Shown here: positions 26,933-35,343 of the stretch, piece by piece
How positions within the stretch are numbered: the first letter of the stretch is position 1
Layout: each line of letters starts with the position of its first letter
Origin: CBDBND01 sp965262665
Lineage (GTDB): Bacteria > Pseudomonadota > Alphaproteobacteria > Rhodospirillales > Rhodospirillaceae
Direction: 5' to 3'
Length of the DNA stretch: 64,000 nucleotides
Assembly (NCBI GenBank): GCA_965262665.1
Contig: CBDHFR010000004.1
Location: 248,001 to 312,000 of the forward strand
Translations under genes and position numbers: made by a program
The notes under the pieces: generated by a model
Seen by the model: only the letters and a program-made list of their open reading frames with translations
What the model was told of the DNA's origin: nothing
The model's database searches: none

Positions 26933-27681
26933 GAGATCACCTTGGCTTCATTGCGCAGTTTGTCGATGAGTTCGGGGACGTCTGCCACCTTGATTCCACC
27001 CTCTCGCTTGGGCGGATCTTCGACCTTAAGCGTGACGATACGCGGTGCTGGGTCTACACCCAGGTCGTCCGGGCTCAAGGTATCGATGGGTTTCTTTTTC
27101 GCCTTCATGATGTTGGGCAGCGATGCGTAACGCGGCTCATTCAAGCGCAGGTCCGTGGTGATAACGCACGGTGTGTTTAAAGCGACTGTTTCCAATCCGC
27201 CGTCGATCTCACGGGTGACATTGGCTTTGCCGTCGACAAGGTCCACTTTTGAAGCAAAGGTGCCTTGCGGCCATCCCAACAGCGCCGCGAGCATTTGGCC
27301 GGTCTGGTTGGCGTCATCATCGATGGCTTGTTTGCCGAGGATGACAAGATCCGGACTTTCCTTTTCAATCAGCGCTTTGAGCATTTTTGATACGGCTAAG
27401 GGCTGCAACTCCGCATCGGTTTGTACCAGGATGCCGCGATCAGCCCCCATGGCGAGTGCCGTGCGGATGGTTTCCTGGCATTGCTGGACACCCATACTGA
27501 CGACAATAATTTCTTCCACTGTGCCAGCTTCTTTGAGCCGCACAGCCTCTTCTACGGCAATCTCATCGAACGGATTCATCGACATCTTGACGTTGGCGAG
27601 TTCGACGCCCGTGTTGTCCGCTTTGACGCGAACTTTGACGTTGTAATCGACCACACGTTTGACGGCTACCAAGACCTTCAT
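26929..27681 (-). CDS. etfB: Electron transfer flavoprotein beta subunit
   Basis: 250 residues, full length. It starts MKVLVAVKRVVDYNVKVRVK and contains the AMP-binding loop segment LVILGKQAIDDDANQTGQML and the recognition-loop region typical of EtfB. First gene of the etfB-etfA-hbd operon, which ends at the terminator near 24.97 kb. Confidence 0.97.
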   Translation of the reverse strand: MKVLVAVKRVVDYNVKVRVKADNTGVELANVKMSMNPFDEIAVEEAVRLKEAGTVEEIIVVSMGVQQCQETIRTALAMGADRGILVQTDAELQPLAVSKMLKALIEKESPDLVILGKQAIDDDANQTGQMLAALLGWPQGTFASKVDLVDGKANVTREIDGGLETVALNTPCVITTDLRLNEPRYASLPNIMKAKKKPIDTLSPDDLGVDPAPRIVTLKVEDPPKREGGIKVADVPELIDKLRNEAKVIS

Positions 27682-27911
27682 GGTTATGATTCCATCGACA
27701 TTGGCGAGAAGCCGGGGCGCGAAGAACGCTGCTGCTGTGCAAAAAAGCCAAATACACAGCCCGAAACGGCCTAAATCCCTAATCCTTTGGCCAGGTCAAG
27801 TCAACGCCAATATGCTGCATTGCAGCACGGCCCAAATCAGCACTATTCCCCGGTTTACCTGGGATTGAGGGGACTTTCGGCCTTGAGTGTCAGAAGGTGA
27901 AGGCGCAGGTT

Positions 27912-28493
27912 TCAACGGGTGCCACCCGGTTGCCACAGGATGTCGCCACGGCCGTTGTCATTGGCCTTCCGGGCCATGACAAAGAGCAAGTCGGACAGCC
28001 GGTTGATATAGCGCAGCACCTCCGGATTGACCGGTTCGCTATTTACAAGTGAGTTAATTGAACGCTCCGCTTGACGTACGCAAGTTCTAGCGACATGGAG
28101 GCGGGCCGCCGCTTCCGTTCCCCCTGGCAACACAAAGGAGTCAAGCGGCGCAAGATTCGCGTTCCAGGTATCGATATCCTGCTCGAGGGCCGTCACTTGT
28201 TCTTCCGTGATGCGAAGATTGGCGCCGGGCTCCTCATCGTCATGTTCGGGTACACATAGATCTGCGCCTAAATCAAACAGGTCATTCTGTATGCGCAACA
28301 GAGACGCTGATAAAGCAGTTAGCTGGGATTCCGCTTGAACAGCCACTAGCGCCAAACCAATGTTCGCATTCGCTTCGTCCACCGCGCCATAGGCGGCAAC
28401 TCTTAGGCTGTTCTTGGATGTGCGGGAGCCGTCGCCCAGACCGGTTTCTCCACCATCACCCGTTCGGGTGTATATCTTGTTTAGTTTGACCAT
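27912..28493 (-). CDS. Cob(I)yrinic acid a,c-diamide adenosyltransferase, PduO type
   Basis: 193 residues. It transfers the adenosyl group of ATP to cob(I)alamin to make coenzyme B12. The ATP-binding N-terminus KIYTRTGDGGETGLGDG and the VAAYGAVDEANANIGLA segment identify the PduO/MMAB family, and RTCVRQAERSINSL and YINRLSDLLFVMAR complete the helical bundle. It stands upstream of etfB on the same strand, 230 bases away, an arrangement common in alphaproteobacteria. Confidence 0.92.
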   Translation of the reverse strand: MVKLNKIYTRTGDGGETGLGDGSRTSKNSLRVAAYGAVDEANANIGLALVAVQAESQLTALSASLLRIQNDLFDLGADLCVPEHDDEEPGANLRITEEQVTALEQDIDTWNANLAPLDSFVLPGGTEAAARLHVARTCVRQAERSINSLVNSEPVNPEVLRYINRLSDLLFVMARKANDNGRGDILWQPGGTR

Positions 28494-28591
28494 TGTGTCC
28501 TTGTACCTTGCTCTTCAAAGCCGACCGTTCTCCTTATGGCGATTTTCCAGTATTGTTACAGTCCACCTTCATTGCAAAAGGCTTATCGCCC

Positions 28592-29698
28592 TTGAATCGA
28601 CTGGCACCCACTTTGTCATTTTACATCGGCTGGCAGTTCATTGTCGCCTTTGTCAGCGTCCTTTTGGTGATTATGGGCCTGATCATGCTTTTTGACCTGA
28701 TCGAACTGGTACGAAAATCGGTCAACGCAGAGGATCTTGGGTTGGGAGTTTTGGTTGGATTGGCTGTTCTCAAACTGCCCCATACGCTGCAAGATGTTCT
28801 GCCTTTTGCGGTGATGATCGGGATGATGTTCGCGCTCTTCCGCCTCGCTCGCAATTCAGAACTTGTAGTGATGCGGTCTGCCGGTGTGTCAGTCTGGCAG
28901 TTTCTTGCGCCAACGCTTTTGCTCACCATCGGACTCGGAATTTTCAATCTTGCGGTGGTCAATCCATTCTCAGCAAATCTTTACCAATCATACGAACAAC
29001 TGGAAGAAGAGCTCCTTTTCAAGAGAAAGAGCGCACTGAACATTAGTGTCGGTGGTTTATGGCTGCGTGAAAGTATTAGCGGCAACCGGACCGTGGTTCA
29101 TTCCCACGTGGTTCGGCAGGAAGGCGCGATCCTTTTCTTAAGCGGAGTCAGTATCTTTGAAATGGATCAAGCAGATCGCTTTGTTCGCCGTTACGAAGCG
29201 CAAGATGGCCAACTCCTCGATGGTTTTTTCAAACTTGATCGCGTTTGGGAAAGCGCCCCCAATGAAGAATCTGTTTTTCGGACAGAATTTTTCCTGCCGA
29301 CCACCATCACGATTGGACAAGTGCAGGAAAACCTGGCCGCACCGGAAACCATGTCTTTTTGGGAATTACCCCAGTTTATTGCGTTTTCCAAAGACTCGGG
29401 TTTTTCAGCGCGGCCCCATCGATTGCATTGGCATTCCCTATTGGCCTCGCCCTTTTTGTTCTGCGCCATGGCCTTGGTTGCATCGGCGTTTTATCTGACC
29501 ACCAACAACAGGCTCGGGGGATGGACCAAACGTGGCCTAGCCGGACTCGGCGCCGGGTTCATGCTCTATTTCTTCACCCGTCTCACCTATGCGCTCGGTC
29601 TATCGGACATTTTGCCTCTGCCGTTGGCTGCGTGGGCGCCGACAGCTGTCGCCGCTCTCCTCGGCCTCACCTACCTGTTCCACCGGGAAGACGGCTGA
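28592..29698 (+). CDS. lptG: LPS export ABC transporter permease LptG
   Basis: About 368 residues. LptG and LptF form the membrane part of the LptB2FG extractor that lifts LPS out of the inner membrane. The first helix (FYIGWQFIVAFVSVLLVIMG then LIMLFDLIELVRK) and the coupling region (VLKLPHTLQDVLPFAVMIGM) are typical of LptG. A periplasmic jellyroll follows (residues about 130-260), then three C-terminal helices. The best start is TTG 28592 (LNRLAPTLSFYIGWQ); the frame is open to 28493, but that would overlap the divergent adenosyltransferase start. No lptF is adjacent. Confidence 0.85.
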   Translation: MNRLAPTLSFYIGWQFIVAFVSVLLVIMGLIMLFDLIELVRKSVNAEDLGLGVLVGLAVLKLPHTLQDVLPFAVMIGMMFALFRLARNSELVVMRSAGVSVWQFLAPTLLLTIGLGIFNLAVVNPFSANLYQSYEQLEEELLFKRKSALNISVGGLWLRESISGNRTVVHSHVVRQEGAILFLSGVSIFEMDQADRFVRRYEAQDGQLLDGFFKLDRVWESAPNEESVFRTEFFLPTTITIGQVQENLAAPETMSFWELPQFIAFSKDSGFSARPHRLHWHSLLASPFLFCAMALVASAFYLTTNNRLGGWTKRGLAGLGAGFMLYFFTRLTYALGLSDILPLPLAAWAPTAVAALLGLTYLFHREDG

Positions 29699-29705
29699 TC
29701 CCGGA

Positions 29706-31205
29706 ATGACGGAACGGTCCGCCGGTACGCACAATGAAACCGAATGGGGCAAGCTGGCATTGGCCGCTGTGCTGGCGATCACATTTATTCGCATCATCGT
29801 CGTTTTCTCGACGCCTCTGCCGTTGTTTTACGACGAAGCCCAATACTGGACATGGGCTCAAGACTTGGCGTTTGGCTACTACTCCAAACCGCCGGTGATT
29901 GCCTGGGCTATTGCCGCGACCACGTCCGTCTGTGGAATCGACTCTGGCTGTGTGCGTCTCAGTGCGCCGCTGGTTCATGGTGCAACGGCAATCGTCATGT
30001 ATCTTCTTGGACACCACTTTTTTGGCGCGCGATCTGGATTTTGGACGGCTGTTACTTACGCGGTTCTGCCCGGCGTCAGCCTTTCCGCCGTTGTCATTTC
30101 CACTGACGTTTTTCTTCTCTTTTTTTGGGCCATGGCATTTTTCGCATATTTGCAAGCTGAACGCAGTAATGCGAACAAATGGTGGATCGTTTTCGGGATC
30201 GCGTTAGGGCTAGGCTTGCTTAGCAAGTATGCGATGGTTTTTTTCCTGCTGTGCATGGTCGTCGACATTCTCTGGCAAAAAGAGAAAGTCAGTCCTTGGC
30301 GTAGGCCCGGTCTGTGGGGCGCTTTGATTATGGCCGGTGTGATTTACGCACCAAACTTATGGTGGAACTGGGTCAACGATTTCCCTAGCTATCGCCACAC
30401 CGGCGAAAACATGCACCTCGGTGCTGACCTGTTTAATCCGTTTTCCGTACTGGAGTTCATCGGTGGCCAGTTTGGTGTGTTCGGACCAATTCTGTTTGCA
30501 GCATTTATTTGGCTGTGTTGGCGCAACCTAAGCAGCCGCTCTCAACGAGCAAACCTGTCTGAGAATAATCGTCGTCTCATCGCCTTTAGTCTGCCCATTT
30601 TACTAATGATCACCGTGGAGGCTTTTCTTTCCCGGTCTCACGCCAATTGGGCCGCAGCGTCCTACATTGCAGCAGTTATTTTGGTGACAGGCGAATTAAT
30701 CCGTTTGGAAAAGCCGGTTTGGTTGAAGGCATCATTGGCGCTTCACGCTGGCGTCGCCATTGTGCTCTATAACTTTGATCTGATTGCCCGCGTGCTTGAT
30801 CTTCCCATCACCCCCGACCTCGACCCCGCCCGGCGGATGCGTGGCTGGGACCGCGCGGGAGACTGGGCGTCCGAACTGCGCCGTGATCTGCCTGATGTCC
30901 GTTTGCTCTTCGACGACCGCAAAGTCATGGCGGAACTGCTGTATTACACCCGTCCCCATCCGTTCGACGCCGTCATGTGGAACCCCAAAGGACAGCGCAA
31001 CAACCACTATGAAATGACAACAGATCTGTCAGGGCTGCTGGGTGACGACCTGCTCTACATCATCAGGCACGACTGGCCCGACCGCGCCGCTACGTCGTTT
31101 GCGGAGTCCAATCTTATCGCTACCTTTCGGTCGCGGGCCTATACCGGTGATGCGTTAGAGCTGCGGGCGTATCTGTTGAAGGATTTTCAAGGGTACACGC
31201 AGTGA
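29706..31205 (+). CDS. GT39-family membrane glycosyltransferase
   Basis: 499 residues with about ten membrane helices. PLPLFYDEAQYWTWAQDLAF holds the Asp-Glu of the first periplasmic loop, followed by GYYSKPPVIAW, both typical of ArnT/PMT-type enzymes using a polyprenyl-phosphate sugar. ATG 29706 is seven bases past the lptG stop. It overlaps the following PAP2 gene by 4 bases (GTGA), so lptG, this gene and the phosphatase form one envelope operon, mirroring the GT39-PAP2 pair on the other strand at 22.6-24.9 kb. Confidence 0.88.
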   Translation: MTERSAGTHNETEWGKLALAAVLAITFIRIIVVFSTPLPLFYDEAQYWTWAQDLAFGYYSKPPVIAWAIAATTSVCGIDSGCVRLSAPLVHGATAIVMYLLGHHFFGARSGFWTAVTYAVLPGVSLSAVVISTDVFLLFFWAMAFFAYLQAERSNANKWWIVFGIALGLGLLSKYAMVFFLLCMVVDILWQKEKVSPWRRPGLWGALIMAGVIYAPNLWWNWVNDFPSYRHTGENMHLGADLFNPFSVLEFIGGQFGVFGPILFAAFIWLCWRNLSSRSQRANLSENNRRLIAFSLPILLMITVEAFLSRSHANWAAASYIAAVILVTGELIRLEKPVWLKASLALHAGVAIVLYNFDLIARVLDLPITPDLDPARRMRGWDRAGDWASELRRDLPDVRLLFDDRKVMAELLYYTRPHPFDAVMWNPKGQRNNHYEMTTDLSGLLGDDLLYIIRHDWPDRAATSFAESNLIATFRSRAYTGDALELRAYLLKDFQGYTQ

Positions 31206-31900
31206 TTGGGCAAACTGCATCATTTCTGCGCGCTCATCCATGGGGGACCGCACTGTTCTGCGCCGCCGTACTGAGCTTGGTCCCGGTTATTGACCTTTGG
31301 TTCAGCACGTTGTTTTTTGGCGCTGAATTGGGAACATGGGTGCCACGGTCCGCTCTCATGCAGTTCGCGCGCAGCGGCCTGCCACCTTTGGCAATCGGCG
31401 CACTGCTTTTTATCGTTTTGATCTGGATCGCAAGCCGTGTCATAGGCGGCGCCATCTGGGGTGTGACTGGACGCCGAACCGCTTACCTCGTCACATCACT
31501 TTTACTGGGTCCGGGTTTGATTGTCGAAAGCCTGCTGAAGACCCAATCGGGCCGGGCCCGGCCGCGTGACATTACCATTTTTGGCGGTGACGAACCGTTT
31601 ACACCAGCGCTTTGGATGGCGGACTCTTGTGAACGCAATTGCTCGTTTGTTTCCGGCCACGCCGCCCTGGCATTCTGGGTGACGGCGTTTGCGTTTTTAT
31701 TACCAAATGCCCATCGCGCACACGCATTAACCGCTGGCATTGTATTGGGAACACTGATGGGATTGGTGCGCATTGCCGAAGGTGCGCATTTCTTGAGCGA
31801 CGTGTTTTACGCGGGTCTGATCGTTGTTGGATTGAACGTCTGGCTGGCCCGCTGGTTTAATCTCGATCAACGCGGTTCTGGAGCAGATCATGGCTCTTAA
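31202..31900 (+). CDS. PAP2-family lipid phosphatase
   Basis: 232 residues with about six membrane helices. Motifs: KTQSGRARP (KX6RP), SFVSGHAA (in place of PSGH) and RIAEGAHFLSD (RX5HX3D, with the preceding Ser replaced by Val). It resembles lipid A 1- or 4'-phosphatases of alphaproteobacteria. The start is GTG 31202, overlapping the GT39 stop. Together with GT39 and LptG it suggests lipid A remodelling in the periplasm (inference). Confidence 0.87.
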   Translation: MIGQTASFLRAHPWGTALFCAAVLSLVPVIDLWFSTLFFGAELGTWVPRSALMQFARSGLPPLAIGALLFIVLIWIASRVIGGAIWGVTGRRTAYLVTSLLLGPGLIVESLLKTQSGRARPRDITIFGGDEPFTPALWMADSCERNCSFVSGHAALAFWVTAFAFLLPNAHRAHALTAGIVLGTLMGLVRIAEGAHFLSDVFYAGLIVVGLNVWLARWFNLDQRGSGADHGS

Positions 31901-32315
31901 GGGATTGATCAGCAAACTGACGGGAAAGTCCGACCGCAGACCGTGGCAGCCGCCGGCGGGTCTTTTCCCCCGTCTGATGCTGATTGATGCCCCAGTGTTG
32001 GAAGGTCTGAAAGATCAAGGTGGCTTGTATGTGTTGTGGCATCGCGGGGTCAGGCCTCAATGGATCTATGTCGGGCATACCGGCAATCTTGAATGTACGC
32101 TGCTGGCAGCCCAGGAGGATCCTGATCTTGCTCTGTATGATCTAAATGAAGGTGTATTCGTTGCCTGGGCCGAGTGTCCTCCCAACCAACGGTCTGCAGC
32201 GGTCGCGTATTTGCGTCACATTCTCGAGCCTGCACTGACAAACTCTCCGTTGGACGAATTCGGTCCCGTTGACCCGGAAATCAAACCGGTGGAATTCCCA
32301 GCGCCCATGGATTGA
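31890..32315 (+). CDS. Conserved hypothetical protein with GIY-YIG-like core
   Basis: 141 residues. GLYVLWHRGVRPQWIYVGHT recalls the GIY-YIG nuclease core: a short strand, a loop, then W-I-Y-V-G-x-T. The later catalytic Arg and Glu of true GIY-YIG nucleases are not obvious, so the similarity may be only structural. The start overlaps the PAP2 stop by 11 bases, so it is probably translated from the same message. No membrane segment. Confidence 0.6.
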   Translation: MALKGLISKLTGKSDRRPWQPPAGLFPRLMLIDAPVLEGLKDQGGLYVLWHRGVRPQWIYVGHTGNLECTLLAAQEDPDLALYDLNEGVFVAWAECPPNQRSAAVAYLRHILEPALTNSPLDEFGPVDPEIKPVEFPAPMD

Positions 32316-32379
32316 ACGCTCCCAATCCCGTCACCCATTACCGCTTGGCCCAGACGCACCAAACGGTATGCTGCTTGCC

Positions 32380-33171
32380 ATGCGCAAGAGATACGTCGAC
32401 GGCCCTATAGGTCAGGTTCATATTCGGGAATTGGGGGAAGGTCAGCCGCTGGTGCTGCTCCATCAAACGGCTTGGTCATCCCTTCAATTTATAAACGCAA
32501 TGCCTCACCTGGCAGGCCGTGACATTCACTGTATCGCAATTGATACGCCCGGATTCGGATTGTCCGACGGTCCGGAAGAGCCACCAACCATCAATAGTTA
32601 TGCCGACTCCCTGGCCGTTGTTCTTGATGTGCTGGGTCTCGATAGACCGATGGTGCTGGGGCATCACACCGGGGCCTCCGTCGCCACTGCGTTTGGTGCG
32701 GAATACCCCGGTATGGTAGAGCGGTTGTTTCTTCACGGTGTGCCCATCTACACCCCGGAGGAACGCGAACAACGGTTGTCACGGCCCCATTTCGATCAAA
32801 CACCGCGGGAGGATGGATCCCACCTCACGGACCGATGGGCCATAGCTGATAAGGTGTCCGGTCAAAAGGCATCACCGGAAGCGATCCATTGGTCATTGGT
32901 GCAGTTTTTCTGGGCCGGTCCCAACGAATGGTTCGGCCATCACGCCGCGTTCAAATACGACCTGGAAACCGATTTCAAAGCTTTGACCACGCCAACCACC
33001 GTCATTTCCAATTCCGGTGACGTGCTGCACGCCAAAATGCCGTATTTGAAGTCCATCCGGCCTGATTTTGATTTTGTGGAAAGCGATGGCGGGACGTTTC
33101 ACATCGTTTATGAAGACGCTGAACGCTGGGCGACTCTGGTGGCCGATCATGTGTTGGGAGAAAACGGATGA
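32380..33171 (+). CDS. Alpha/beta hydrolase with His at the nucleophile position (paralog 1)
   Basis: 263 residues. A classic alpha/beta hydrolase fold: HQTAWSSLQF (oxyanion region after PLVLLHQ), DTPGFGLSDGP, then the elbow VLGHHTGAS. The elbow consensus is G-x-Nu-x-G; here it is G-H-H-T-G, so His replaces the usual Ser/Asp/Cys. The acid region SNSGDVLH has Asp, and GGTFHIVYED keeps the late His. Start ATG 32380 aligns with the start of paralog 3; ATG 32368 is possible. The stop overlaps the next hydrolase start (ATGA). No substrate can be named. Confidence 0.85.
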   Translation: MRKRYVDGPIGQVHIRELGEGQPLVLLHQTAWSSLQFINAMPHLAGRDIHCIAIDTPGFGLSDGPEEPPTINSYADSLAVVLDVLGLDRPMVLGHHTGASVATAFGAEYPGMVERLFLHGVPIYTPEEREQRLSRPHFDQTPREDGSHLTDRWAIADKVSGQKASPEAIHWSLVQFFWAGPNEWFGHHAAFKYDLETDFKALTTPTTVISNSGDVLHAKMPYLKSIRPDFDFVESDGGTFHIVYEDAERWATLVADHVLGENG

Positions 33172-33419
33172 CGATCACCAAAGGCTATGCCAATGGACCG
33201 TTCGGTCAATTGCATTACGAAGAAGCGGGTGATGGTGTTCCGATGATTCTGCTGCACCAAATGGTGCAGTCAACCGTGCAATATCGCCCGGCCCTGCCTT
33301 TGCTTGCTGAAAAGGGAGTCCGCGCTATCGCCGTTGATCTCCCCGGATACGGTATGTCCGACACGCCCAATCATGCGCCGAGTATGGATGACTACGCCTC
33401 CACCATATATTACTCTTAA
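33168..33419 (+). pseudogene. Alpha/beta hydrolase paralog 2, N-terminal part
   Basis: The first 80 or so residues match paralogs 1 and 3 (YANGPFGQLHYEEAGDGVPM, LLHQMVQSTVQYRPALPLL, DLPGYGMSDTPNHAPSMDD). Just after DYAS the sequence turns AT-rich and a stop follows. The matching C-terminal half is found 27 kb away at 60700-61117, so the gene was split by the accessory region. The nucleophile-elbow segment is missing from both halves. Confidence 0.85.
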
Positions 33420-34232
33420 AATATTGTTATATAATGGTTTTTATAATTTTACTTTCTTGTCCCCACATTTATCCCCACCTATTGAGCGGGAACGAATGCG
33501 AAATCGTGGGAATGAATCCTGACCAGCCAGACCAAATGGTCCAAGTGTTTTGAGAGAATCTGGCCCGTTGGTTTCGTTTTTGCAGTGATGTGTGATCAGG
33601 ATATGTGGATGTTTGAGGTCCTGGCAAGCAAATCAAACACGCCGCCTGATCAGCCCATCACCAAATTTCGGGCATAGCTCATCGGGGCACCGGGCCAAGA
33701 CCAGGCATCAAGCCGCAGCCCGGCACTCGAGTGAGCCACAATCGGATACCAGGTGACGGCATTAACCAATGACCGTTACGCGTGCGGGAGCCCTAAGGGG
33801 GGCGACGTTATCCCCTTAAAAGCCCTATTTCAGGTCTGGAATATGGTGTGTTGGGGGTGGTAGCGCTGCCGTGTGAAGCTGGAGTGGCATGACCGGCGCC
33901 CCACGAGCGGGTTGAAAATGAGGGCCCAAAATGTCCCGAGGCCGTGTCCTCACGCGTCCCGATGGCGGGCAATGACAGACCGTTGGCATATCCACCCCAC
34001 CTGGACGTTCCTGGACGATCAGTGAGATTTATATGCGATCGCGCTCAAATGCCCCTAAGTGGCTGATGGATTGGGTATCTCAAAATCTGAGTTGTCGCGC
34101 CTCGGGGCTCCGACATTTAGGCGAACTCGGTAAACGGTTCGGCTCTTTCGGCAGCTAGACCCCGATCTCCACTTCTAGCGCCTGGCCGAAGCCCAAACCT
34201 CTTTTTTACAGTCCTCTGGCGGTACTTTCGTC
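33420..34232. other. Left edge of the accessory region, no gene seen
   Basis: It begins with an AT-rich patch (TTATATAATGGTTTTTATAA near 33430) and becomes GC-rich. No coding frame, tRNA or integrase was recognised. Confidence 0.5.
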
Positions 34233-34427
34233 TTACGCCTGTCCGGCGCCAGCCGTTCTTGGCAAGAACATCGACAATAGCCGCGAGAGCACTTGTTCCT
34301 TCGCTAGTTTTGGCTCCTTCTCGGGTTCATATTCCTTGAGGTATTGAATCCTCATCTTCATGCGCCCGGTGTTCTCGTCGTAGATCGTTCTACAAAAGCA
34401 CCCAGGAACTCCTAGCTTTGGTTCCAT
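34233..34427 (-). CDS. Small hypothetical protein
   Basis: 64 residues, charged: RMKMRIQYLKEYEPEKEPKL, then a helix EQVLSRLLSMFLP. No family is recognised. It lies alone at the edge of the accessory region and could be a chance frame. Confidence 0.3.
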   Translation of the reverse strand: MEPKLGVPGCFCRTIYDENTGRMKMRIQYLKEYEPEKEPKLAKEQVLSRLLSMFLPRTAGAGQA

Positions 34428-34464
34428 CTGTTTTGTTGATAGCTGTCGACTTTACCATACCAAC

Positions 34465-34564
34465 GCCTGTTGATTGAGTGACGTTCACCCTACCATCCCA
34501 CCGACTGTTGATTGAGTGACGTTCACCTACCACCCCACCGCCTGTTGATTGAGTGACGTTCAGC
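34465..34564 (+). repeat. Three direct repeats of 25 bp, period 37-38 bp
   Basis: GCCTGTTGATTGAGTGACGT plus TCACC occurs at 34465, 34503 (one change) and 34540 (one change), separated by short CCTACCA-type linkers. They abut the 3' side of the IS110 remnant. The spacing and conservation suggest protein-binding repeats or a slipped duplication. Confidence 0.8.
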
Positions 34565-34569
34565 GGTTT

Positions 34570-35129
34570 GATGACCGATCAAGCCCAGCGTCTGAAAGCG
34601 CTGCTTGAACACCGGGGTCAATGGACCGGAACGAGCGAATCTCCTGGCGCTTGTGGGTGCGGTCCTTGATCGCCGCCTAGCGGGCGCGCAGGAGATCGCG
34701 CATCGCCTCGTGGGCTTCGTCCGACGTCCAAATCTCAGTCAGCTCGCCGGCCCGGAACAGACGCGCCAGCTTCGCCGCATCGCGGCGGTTGGTCTTTACC
34801 CGCTCGCCGGGCCTACGTGGGATCAGGGACGGAGCGATGACGGCGCATTGGTGGCCAAGACCTTCGATCAACCGTTGTAGCCCGTACCCGGTCGGCCCCG
34901 CCTCGTAGCAGAAGCGGAGCTGCGCGCCCGGCCGTTCGAGCTTGCGCACGAAACGCCGCACAGACGTACCGTCCGAGCCGATCTCTCCGAAAAACCTCAC
35001 CTCGCCATCACGTCCGCCGTCTGCCACCGCGACGGCATGGCGATCCTTCGACGCGCCCATTCCTATGAAAACTTCGCTACACTCGACCATGGTTCGCCCT
35101 CCTGGCTTGAGGCCCTGCTCATTGAGCAA
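34570..35129 (-). pseudogene. IS110-family transposase remnant
   Basis: The N-terminal DEDD part: VFIGMGASKDRHAVAVAD (the usual Asp replaced by Gly or Ser in this copy), FCYEAGPTGYGLQRLIEGLG, and VKTNRRDAAKLARLFRAGEL. A stop follows DLLRAR at about 34677, after which the same frame still reads KDRTHKRQEIRSF, normal for the family. An insertion or mutation has therefore broken the gene, and the C-terminal half is lost. Confidence 0.75.
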
Positions 35130-35343
35130 CCCTCGTTGAAAGCCGCCAGTGTAGGGCGAACCGCCCCATCACAAGACAGCCGCAGAAGGACATACGGTCT
35201 TACAATCTGTCCCATAGAAGCTCACGTCAGACACGATCACAATCGCTGCTTGTTACTTGCTTTGCTATGACTGTAATGCCGTTTCGGCTGATGTGGACGT
35301 GCTGTGGACGGCACAAACCGAAACAAAGCTCTGCGATATAGAG

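Noticed and set aside
34465..34564. CRISPR array
   Set aside because: Only three repeats, spacers of about 12 bases that are themselves similar, and no cas genes in the window.
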